From the NCBI RefSeq assembly GCF_046156265.1, contig NZ_JAWDIR010000011.1, forward strand, positions 1 to 64,000: a DNA stretch of 64,000 nt, in the 5' to 3' direction. The number at the start of each line of letters is the position of its first letter. The first letter of the stretch is position 1. The notes below the pieces were generated by a model. It saw only the letters and a list, made by a program, of their open reading frames with translations, made no database searches and was not told the DNA's origin. A program made the translations under genes and the position numbers. Positions 58,045 to 64,000 of the stretch are shown here, piece after piece. This DNA is from CAMDHY01 sp046156265. GTDB lineage: Bacteria; Pseudomonadota; Alphaproteobacteria; Rhizobiales; Segnochrobactraceae.

Positions 58045-58490
58045 CGCAGCGCCTCTGCGACGGCGATGCCGCAGGCGACGGCGAGGTTGAGGGACCTTCG
58101 GCCGGGGCGCAGCGGAATGCGCACGCGCGCGTCCGCCGCCGCATGCACGGCCGGCGGGGCGCCGGCCGATTCGCGGCCGAACAGCAGCACGTCGTCGGCG
58201 GCGAAGGCGAAGTCGCAGTGGCGCGTCTCGGCCGCCGTGGTGAACAGCACGAGGCGGCCGCCGCCCGCCGCTCCGCCGCGCCCGGCGAGGAATGCCTCCC
58301 ACGAAACGTGGCGGGCGAGGGCGGCGTGCTCGGCATAGTCGAGGCCGGCGCGCCGGAGCGCCCGGTCGGAGAGGTCGAAGCCGGTCGGCCCGATGACGTC
58401 GACCGCGACGCCGAAGCAGGCCGCGAGGCGCAGGATCGTTCCGGTGTTCTGCGGGATGTCGGGTTGATAGAGGGCGATCCGCACGCTCAT
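57915..58490 (-). CDS. trmL: tRNA (cytidine/uridine-2'-O-)-methyltransferase TrmL
   Basis: The product has 191 residues in the SPOUT family. N-T-G-T-I-L-R-L-A-A near the start, F-G-R-E-S-A-G in the middle and R-S-L-N-L-A-V-A-C-G-I-A at the knot are TrmL signatures. It methylates the wobble ribose of tRNA-Leu isoacceptors. Its last 40 residues are a Gly/Ser/Ala-rich tail, encoded opposite the LysR gene over 130 bp. The start at M-S-V-R-I-A (58490) is chosen over an upstream ATG at 58604. Confidence 0.9.
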   Translation of the reverse strand: MSVRIALYQPDIPQNTGTILRLAACFGVAVDVIGPTGFDLSDRALRRAGLDYAEHAALARHVSWEAFLAGRGGAAGGGRLVLFTTAAETRHCDFAFAADDVLLFGRESAGAPPAVHAAADARVRIPLRPGRRSLNLAVACGIAVAEALRQTGGFEAGGSAADGSEDGRSGAAASEDSAAAGDQSGGAPTTA

Positions 58491-58757
58491 CTCCGATACC
58501 GGCGGGATGCCGTCTTCCGGGCCTTGCGCCAGCGACGACAGGGACTTGCGACATTCGGTCCGGCGCGCGGCCGCGAGGCTGGACAAGTTCCAGCGGCGAT
58601 GCAACTAAACGCGCAACGAGGGAAGCCGTGCAGAGCCGGCGACCGCCGGTGTCTTCAGCGTGGCCTGATCCGCCGCGCACGACCGCCGGCCAGCCGATCG
58701 GGGCGTCGCCCGTCGCTCGCGCACAGTCCGCTTTCGCGGTATCGACAGGAGCCGGCT

Positions 58758-59318
58758 TTGGCGACCATGGAACACCCCGAACCGACCCGGCGGGACTTTC
58801 TCTACATCGCGACAGCGGCGCTCGCCGCCGTCGGCGCCGGCTCGGTGATCTGGCCGTTCATCGACCAGATGAACCCCGACGCCACCGCGCTCGCGCTCGC
58901 CTCCACCGAGGTCGACATCTCGGCCGTCGAGGAAGGCCAGTCGATCACGGTGAAGTGGCGCGGCAAGCCGGTGTTCGTGCGCCATCGCACGGCCAAGGAG
59001 ATCGAGGAGGCCGAGGCCGTCGCCATGGGCGACCTGCCCGACCCGCTCGCCCGCAACGCCAACCTCGAGGCCGAGGCCCCGGCGACCGACCCGAACCGCG
59101 CCGCCGAGGGCAAGGAGCCCTGGCTGGTGATGATCGGCGTCTGCACCCACCTCGGCTGCGTGCCGCTCGGCCAGGCGGGCGATTTCGGCGGCTGGTTCTG
59201 CCCCTGCCACGGTTCGCACTACGACACCGCCGGCCGCATCCGCCGCGGCCCGGCGCCGGAGAACCTGCACATTCCGCCGTACGCGTTCACCTCCGACACC
59301 GTCATCCGGGTCGGCTGA
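58758..59318 (+). CDS. petA: Ubiquinol-cytochrome c reductase Rieske iron-sulfur subunit
   Basis: The product has 186 residues if started at TTG 58758 (AGGAG six nt upstream), or 183 from ATG 58767. T-R-R-D-F-L is a twin-arginine signal leading into the single membrane anchor. The 2Fe-2S ligands are Cys129/His131 (C-T-H-L-G-C) and Cys148/His151 (C-P-C-H-G-S), with Cys134 and Cys150 forming the disulfide. First gene of the bc1 operon. Confidence 0.95.
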   Translation: MATMEHPEPTRRDFLYIATAALAAVGAGSVIWPFIDQMNPDATALALASTEVDISAVEEGQSITVKWRGKPVFVRHRTAKEIEEAEAVAMGDLPDPLARNANLEAEAPATDPNRAAEGKEPWLVMIGVCTHLGCVPLGQAGDFGGWFCPCHGSHYDTAGRIRRGPAPENLHIPPYAFTSDTVIRVG

Positions 59319-59343
59319 GAAAACAGTTCAGGGAAGCGCACAC

Positions 59344-60618
59344 ATGTCCGGTCCTTCGAGCTATCAGCCGAATTCCCGCTTCGAGAAGTGGCTCGAGGCG
59401 CGCCTGCCCATCATCAGCATGGTGCACGCCCAGGCGGTGGATTTCCCATCGCCGAAGAATCTCAACTATTTCTGGACGTTCGGCGGCATTCTCACCGTCA
59501 TGCTGGTGGTGCAGATCATCACCGGCGTCGTGCTGGTGATGCACTACACCCCGCACGCTTCGCTGGCCTTCGCCTCCGTCGAGCACATCATGCGCGACGT
59601 GAACTATGGCTGGCTGCTGCGCTACATGCACTCGAACGGCGCGTCGATGTTCTTCATCGCCGTGTACATCCACATCTTCCGCGGCATGTATTACGGCTCC
59701 TACAAGGAGCCGCGCGAGGTGCTGTGGATCCTCGGCGTCATCATCTTCCTGCTGATGATGGCCACGGCCTTCATGGGCTACGTGCTGCCGTGGGGCCAGA
59801 TGTCGTTCTGGGGCGCCACCGTCATCACCAACCTGTTCTCGGCCTTCCCGTTCGTCGGCGAGCCGATCGTGACCTGGCTGTGGGGCGGCTTCTCCGTCGA
59901 CAACGCCACGCTGAACCGCTTCTTCGCCCTGCACTACCTCCTGCCGTTCATGATCGCCGGCGTGGTGTTCCTGCACATCTGGGCGCTGCACGTCGCCGGC
60001 AACAACAACCCGACCGGCATCTCCGTCAAGACGAAGCAGGATACGCTGTCCTTCCATCCGTACTACACGATGAAGGATGCCTTCGCGCTGGTCTGCTTCT
60101 TCATCTTCTTCGGCTGGTTCCTGTTCTGGGCGCCGAACTATCTGGGCCACCCGGATAACTACATCCAGGCGAACCCGATGGTGACGCCGGCGCACATCGT
60201 GCCCGAGTGGTACTTCCTGCCCTTCTACGCCATCCTGCGCGCCATCCCGTCCAAGCTCGGCGGCGTGCTGGCGATGTTCGGTGCCATCGCGGTGCTCTTC
60301 ATCCTGCCCTGGCTCGACACGTCGAAGGTCCGCTCGGCCACCTTCCGGCCGCTCTACAAGCAGTTCTTCTGGGTGTTCGGCTTCGTCTGCGTGATGCTCG
60401 GCTGGCTCGGGGCGATGCCGGCCGAGGGCATCTACGTGATCCTGTCGCGCATCTTCACCGCCTACTACTTCCTGCACTTCCTGGTGATCCTGCCGGTGCT
60501 CGGCATGATCGAGACGCCGAAGCCGCTGCCGGCTTCGATCTCCGAGGCAGTGTTGAAGAAGAGCGGGGGTGCCGGCCGTCCGGCAGCGGCGGCCGCTGCG
60601 CCCGAGCACAGGGGTTGA
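59344..60618 (+). CDS. petB: Cytochrome b of the bc1 complex
   Basis: The product has 424 residues, a full-length cytochrome b with eight membrane helices. Heme-ligand histidine pairs lie in helices B and D (Y-M-H-S-N-G and H-I-F-R-G-M, then H-Y-L-L-P-F and L-H-I-W-A-L-H). P-E-W-Y, the Qo-site motif, is present. The final 20 residues are an alanine/glycine-rich tail. It is 25 bp after petA. Confidence 0.96.
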   Translation: MSGPSSYQPNSRFEKWLEARLPIISMVHAQAVDFPSPKNLNYFWTFGGILTVMLVVQIITGVVLVMHYTPHASLAFASVEHIMRDVNYGWLLRYMHSNGASMFFIAVYIHIFRGMYYGSYKEPREVLWILGVIIFLLMMATAFMGYVLPWGQMSFWGATVITNLFSAFPFVGEPIVTWLWGGFSVDNATLNRFFALHYLLPFMIAGVVFLHIWALHVAGNNNPTGISVKTKQDTLSFHPYYTMKDAFALVCFFIFFGWFLFWAPNYLGHPDNYIQANPMVTPAHIVPEWYFLPFYAILRAIPSKLGGVLAMFGAIAVLFILPWLDTSKVRSATFRPLYKQFFWVFGFVCVMLGWLGAMPAEGIYVILSRIFTAYYFLHFLVILPVLGMIETPKPLPASISEAVLKKSGGAGRPAAAAAAPEHRG

Positions 60619-60655
60619 GGCCGTGGTCGAGCAGTTCGCGCGAGGACGAGACGTC

Positions 60656-61528
60656 ATGACGAAGCGCACGACCGAGACGAAGCGCGGCCTCGTCGCCGGC
60701 ATCCGCACGGCGATCGTCGCCGCCGCGATGCTGGCGACCGGCGCCGGCGCCGCGATGGCCGCCGGCGAGGCCCCGCACATCACCAAGCAGTCCTGGAGCT
60801 TCGCCGGCCCGTTCGGCAGCTACGATCCGGCCCAGCTGCAGCGCGGCTTCAAGGTCTACCGGGAGGTCTGCTCGGCCTGCCACGGCATCAACCTCGTCGC
60901 CTTCCGCAATCTCTACGAGCCCGGTGGACCGCTGTTCTCCGAGGCGGCAGCCCGCCAGATCGCCAGCGAGTACACGGTGATCGACGGCCCGAACGCCGAC
61001 GGCGAGATGTTCGAGCGGCCGGCCCGGCTGTCCGACCGCTTCCCCTCGCCCTATCCGAACGAGGAGGCGGCGCGCGCCGCCCAGGGCGGCGCCTATCCGC
61101 CGGACCTGTCGCTGATGGCGAAGGCCCGCGCCGTCCATCGCGGCTTCCCGTGGTTCGTGTTCGACATCTTCACGCAGTACCAGGAAGCCGGCCCGGACTA
61201 CATCTACGCGCTGCTGATGGGCTACCAGGAAGAGCCGCCGGAGGGCGTCGAGGTGCCGCCGGGGATGTACTACAACACGCACTTCATCGCCGGAAACCTG
61301 CTGGCGATGCCGAACCCGCTGTCGGACGACCAGGTCGAGTACAACGACGGCGCGCCGCAGACGGTCGACCAGTACTCGCGCGACGTCGCCGCCTTCATGA
61401 TGTGGACGGCGGAGCCGAAGCTCGACGAGCGCAAGCAGCTCGGTTTCAAGGCGATGCTGTTCATGGTGGTGTTCGCCGGCGCTCTCTACTTCACCAAGCG
61501 CAAGCTGTGGGACGGGGTCGCACACTGA
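60656..61528 (+). CDS. petC: Cytochrome c1 of the bc1 complex
   Basis: The product has 290 residues. A signal peptide ends at A-M-A-A-G. The heme c site is Cys72-S-A-Cys75-His76, and the axial methionine is in N-L-L-A-M-P-N-P-L. A C-terminal anchor helix ends with F-T-K-R-K-L-W. The start at M-T-K-R-T-T (60656) follows GAGGACGAG. It completes the petABC operon. Confidence 0.95.
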   Translation: MTKRTTETKRGLVAGIRTAIVAAAMLATGAGAAMAAGEAPHITKQSWSFAGPFGSYDPAQLQRGFKVYREVCSACHGINLVAFRNLYEPGGPLFSEAAARQIASEYTVIDGPNADGEMFERPARLSDRFPSPYPNEEAARAAQGGAYPPDLSLMAKARAVHRGFPWFVFDIFTQYQEAGPDYIYALLMGYQEEPPEGVEVPPGMYYNTHFIAGNLLAMPNPLSDDQVEYNDGAPQTVDQYSRDVAAFMMWTAEPKLDERKQLGFKAMLFMVVFAGALYFTKRKLWDGVAH

Positions 61529-61556
61529 GCGACCCGGTCCCAGCGAGGCCCGATCC

Positions 61557-61586
61557 GAAGGGCGCCGCAGCGATGCGGCGCCCTTC
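61557..61586 (+). terminator. Terminator of the petABC operon
   Basis: Twelve-bp perfect arms GAAGGGCGCCGC / GCGGCGCCCTTC flank a 6-nt loop, 28 bp after the petC stop. Confidence 0.7.
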
Positions 61587-61634
61587 GCACGTCCGGGGCC
61601 CTGATCGCGCGCAGTCGGCGGCGGGAGGCGCGCG

Positions 61635-62555
61635 GTGACGGCGGTGCAGCGCTCCTCCGGCGACCTGATCGCCGACCGCCGCTTCCTCTATGGCGAGGGC
61701 CTCCTCGCCGATGGCGATGCGGTGGTCGCGGCCGAGCTGTTCGAGCAGGCGCTGGAGATCGCCCCCGACTGGCCGGACGGCCACGCCGGGCTGGCGCGCG
61801 CCCGGGCCGCCGCCAGCGACACCGACGGGGCAGCCTCCGCCTGGCGGCGCGTGCTCGCGCTCGAGCCCGCCGACGTGCTCGGCGCGCGGCTGCATCTCGG
61901 ACTGCTCGGCGCCGCCGAAGTACCAGCCGTGCCGCCGCCGGCCTATGTGGCGGCGCTGTTCGACCAGTACGCGCCGGATTTCGAGGCGGCGCTGGTCGAT
62001 CGGCTCGGCTATGCGGCGCCGCCGGCGCTCGCTGCGCTGGTGGCGGAGACGGGCCGGACCTTCGCGGATGCCGTCGACCTCGGCTGCGGCACCGGGCTGA
62101 TGGGGGCGGCAGTGCGCACCTCGGTCGGCCGGCTCGACGGTATCGACCTGTCGGCGGCGATGCTGGAGCAGGCGGCCGCAAAGGGTCTCTATGACGATCT
62201 CACGGTCGGCGACGTCGGGACGGTGCTCGCCGCCCGGCCGGGGCGCTACGAGCTGGCGCTCGCCGCCGACGTCCTGTGCTATCTCGGCGACCTCGCGCCG
62301 GTGCTCGGTGCGGTCGCCAGGAGCCTCGCGCCGGGGGGCCTGTTCGCCTTCACCATCGAGACGCTCGCGGAGGATGCGGGCGAAGACTGGTTGCTGCGGC
62401 CGTCGCTGCGCTACGCGCATCGTCCGTCGGGGGTCGTCGAGGCGGCGCGCCGGGCCGGGTTCGACCGGCTGCGCAGCGTCGCGGTGGCACTGCGGCTCGA
62501 CGGCGGCACGCCCGTCGAGGGCGCGGCGCTGCTGATGAAGCGGCGGGCCGGCTGA
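61635..62555 (+). CDS. TPR-containing class I SAM-dependent methyltransferase
   Basis: The product has 306 residues from GTG after a GGGAGG site. Residues 15-95 form two tetratricopeptide-like helical pairs (A-A-E-L-F-E-Q-A-L-E-I-A-P-D-W-P-D). The methyltransferase core begins V-D-L-G-C-G-T-G-L-M-G, with D in G-I-D-L-S-A-A-M and a C-terminal F-T-I-E strand. Substrate unknown. It may be a protein or small-molecule methylase. Confidence 0.82.
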   Translation: MTAVQRSSGDLIADRRFLYGEGLLADGDAVVAAELFEQALEIAPDWPDGHAGLARARAAASDTDGAASAWRRVLALEPADVLGARLHLGLLGAAEVPAVPPPAYVAALFDQYAPDFEAALVDRLGYAAPPALAALVAETGRTFADAVDLGCGTGLMGAAVRTSVGRLDGIDLSAAMLEQAAAKGLYDDLTVGDVGTVLAARPGRYELALAADVLCYLGDLAPVLGAVARSLAPGGLFAFTIETLAEDAGEDWLLRPSLRYAHRPSGVVEAARRAGFDRLRSVAVALRLDGGTPVEGAALLMKRRAG

Positions 62556-62724
62556 TGAGCGGCCCACGATCGGTCCGGCCCGGAGCTGCCGGCCAGGACT
62601 CCCCGGATTTCAATGAGGCTCGCGACTTGCAGGGTGCGCCCCATCGCCCGATACTGGCGCAGCGGTTGCGCCGGTGCGGTCGCATCGCGGATGGGCTCTC
62701 GACGCGCATGAACCACAGGCTGCC

Positions 62725-63384
62725 GTGACGACCCGCCATCGCTTCCTGATCGTGGACGACCACCCGCTGTTCCGCGGCGCCCTCCGGCAGGTGCTCGAGG
62801 GCTCGTTCCCGGCCGTCGTCATCGACGAGGCGGGGACGCTCGACGAGGTGACGGCGCTCTTGACGCGCCTCGACGACGTCGACCTCGTACTGCTCGACCT
62901 CGCGATGCCCGGCGTCCGCGGCTTCTCGGGTCTGCTGCTCCTGCGGGCGCAGTTCCCGACGGTGCCGGTGGTGGTGGTGTCCGCCACCGAGGACCCGTCG
63001 GCGATGCGGCGTACCATCGAGTTCGGCGCGTCCGGCTTCATTCCGAAGTCGCTGGGCGTCGAGGCGATCCGCACGGCGGTGACGACGGTGCTCGCCGGTG
63101 ACGTCTGGACGCCGCCCGACGCGCGGCTCGACGCCATCGCGGATGACGAGGCGGCCGCGGTGGCGCGACGGCTCGCCACGCTGACGCCGCAGCAGGTGCG
63201 CGTGCTGATGATGCTGAGCGAGGGGCTGCTCAACAAGCAGATCGCCTACGAGCTCACCGTCTCGGAAGCGACCGTCAAGGCGCACGTCTCGGCGATCCTG
63301 CAGAAGCTCGGGGTGGAGAGCCGCACCCAGGCGGTGATCGCCGCAGCCCGCCTGACCAACGGCCAGACCGCCTTCGCCAGCTGA
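62725..63384 (+). CDS. LuxR-type response regulator
   Basis: The product has 219 residues. The receiver domain has acidic pocket D-D-H-P-L, phospho-acceptor Asp58 in V-L-L-D-L-A-M-P-G and K in I-P-K-S. A linker leads to the LuxR/FixJ-type helix-turn-helix (L-T-P-Q-Q-V-R-V-L, then N-K-Q-I-A-Y-E-L-T-V-S-E-A-T-V-K-A-H). It starts with GTG at 62725. It faces the hybrid kinase at 63419 tail to tail, so the two probably form a signalling pair. Confidence 0.88.
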   Translation: MTTRHRFLIVDDHPLFRGALRQVLEGSFPAVVIDEAGTLDEVTALLTRLDDVDLVLLDLAMPGVRGFSGLLLLRAQFPTVPVVVVSATEDPSAMRRTIEFGASGFIPKSLGVEAIRTAVTTVLAGDVWTPPDARLDAIADDEAAAVARRLATLTPQQVRVLMMLSEGLLNKQIAYELTVSEATVKAHVSAILQKLGVESRTQAVIAAARLTNGQTAFAS

Positions 63385-63418
63385 GGCCCGCGCCGACTGA
63401 GCGCCGTCGAAGGGCGTG

Positions 63419-64000
63419 CTACTCGGCCGCCGCCCGATCGGCGCCGAGGCGGGCGAGCAGCGCGCGCAGCATCGCCGGCTTCAGCGGCTTGTTCAGCACC
63501 GTCACCCCCGTGGCCGCGGCGGCCGTGCGCATCGCCGGCGTGCGGTCGGCGGTGACGAGGATCGCCGGCAGCGCGGCGCCAAGGCGCCGGCGCAGGGCGG
63601 CGACGGCTTCGAGGCCATCGCCCTCGTCGAGGTGGTAGTCGACGATCGCGACGTCCGGGATGGGCGCCCCGTCGTCGAGGGAGCGCTCGGCGGTGGCGAG
63701 CGAGCCGGCGGTGACGACGCGGCAGCCCCACCCCGACAACAGCGCCGCCATGCCGTCGAGGATCGACGGCTCATTGTCGATGCACAGCACGACGAGGGGG
63801 ATGAGCGGGGCGGACGTCATCGCGCCGGGCAGCGCGGTGTCGCGCGCCGAGGGCGCCTCGCGCGAGATCGGCAGCGTCACGGAAAAGCGCGCGCCGGCGC
63901 CGAGCCGCGAGGTCACCACCACCGGCAGGTCCAGCACGCGGGCGATGCGCTCGACGATCGACAGCCCGAGGCCGAGGCCCTTGGCGGCCTTCATGCCCGG
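63419..64000 (-). CDS. Hybrid sensor histidine kinase, C-terminal part, runs off the right edge
   Basis: The frame is open to the window edge, so the start is outside. Visible are the end of the HATPase domain (G-L-G-L-G-L-S-I-V-E-R, the G2 box, then G-A-R-F-S-V-T-L-P), a linker and a C-terminal receiver domain with phospho-acceptor in V-A-I-V-D-Y-H-L-D-E-G-D-G and K in L-N-K-P-L-K-P. Convergent with the LuxR-type response regulator, its likely partner. Confidence 0.85.
   Translation of the reverse strand, partial: PGMKAAKGLGLGLSIVERIARVLDLPVVVTSRLGAGARFSVTLPISREAPSARDTALPGAMTSAPLIPLVVLCIDNEPSILDGMAALLSGWGCRVVTAGSLATAERSLDDGAPIPDVAIVDYHLDEGDGLEAVAALRRRLGAALPAILVTADRTPAMRTAAAATGVTVLNKPLKPAMLRALLARLGADRAAAE

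Overview
The window is about 64 kb of roughly 70% GC DNA. It reads as the chromosome of an alphaproteobacterium, most likely a Hyphomicrobiales (Rhizobiales) relative. The support is the neighbourhood lrp-trxB-lsrB / greA-carB-carA / yqeY-dnaG-rpoD, the fbc-type petABC operon, and the codon use. No rRNA, tRNA or CRISPR array was found. The genus cannot be named from the sequence alone.

Layout. 1-520: lower-GC accessory DNA with the 5' end of a SIR2-like (probably defence) gene. It abuts an alpha/beta hydrolase whose last residues have been replaced by foreign sequence. 1.4-9.9 kb: a TIGR02594 peptidase-like protein, a TetR regulator facing an ABA4-like/membrane-protein pair across a promoter with three palindromic operators, a LysR/peroxiredoxin pair, and two exported proteins of unknown function, one with a duplicated C-terminal module. 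10.2-18.8 kb: a co-directional polyamine block (glutamate-putrescine ligase, class III aminotransferase, FAD oxidase, PotFGHI transporter). 18.9-23.4 kb: an accessory gene with a HEPN-like motif, a palindromic element, then an AraC regulator divergent from a copper amine oxidase. 23.4-24.1 kb: gene-free, with two copies of a 95-bp palindromic repeat.

24.0-38.0 kb: lsrB and trxB, then a patch with three 2-oxoglutarate/Fe(II) oxygenases, an ELM1-family protein and two AT-rich immunity-like genes, then lrp, an EAL protein, greA, carB and an XRE-type regulator. 38.2-52.2 kb: a 45-residue small protein, a YpfJ-type zinc peptidase, a DUF1003 protein, carA, yqeY, dnaG, a serine-hydrolase/caspase fusion, PEP carboxylase, rpoD and an HlyU-like protein. 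52.3-64 kb: an FAD oxidoreductase, a DUF188 protein, a secreted hydrolase, an MltB-type transglycosylase, a DUF1127-like small protein divergent from a GcvA-type LysR, trmL, petABC, a TPR-methyltransferase, a LuxR-type response regulator and the C-terminal part of a hybrid histidine kinase.

How the genes fit together. The polyamine block imports putrescine-like amines and degrades them either by gamma-glutamylation plus oxidation or by transamination. The amine oxidase next door adds a periplasmic route. The housekeeping block covers pyrimidine/arginine precursor synthesis, transcription, replication and the cytochrome bc1 complex. The items most worth following up are the hydrolase-caspase fusion set between dnaG and ppc/rpoD, the SIR2-like gene at the left edge with a G7 tract before its start, the accessory patch splitting trxB from lrp, and the three-palindrome operator.
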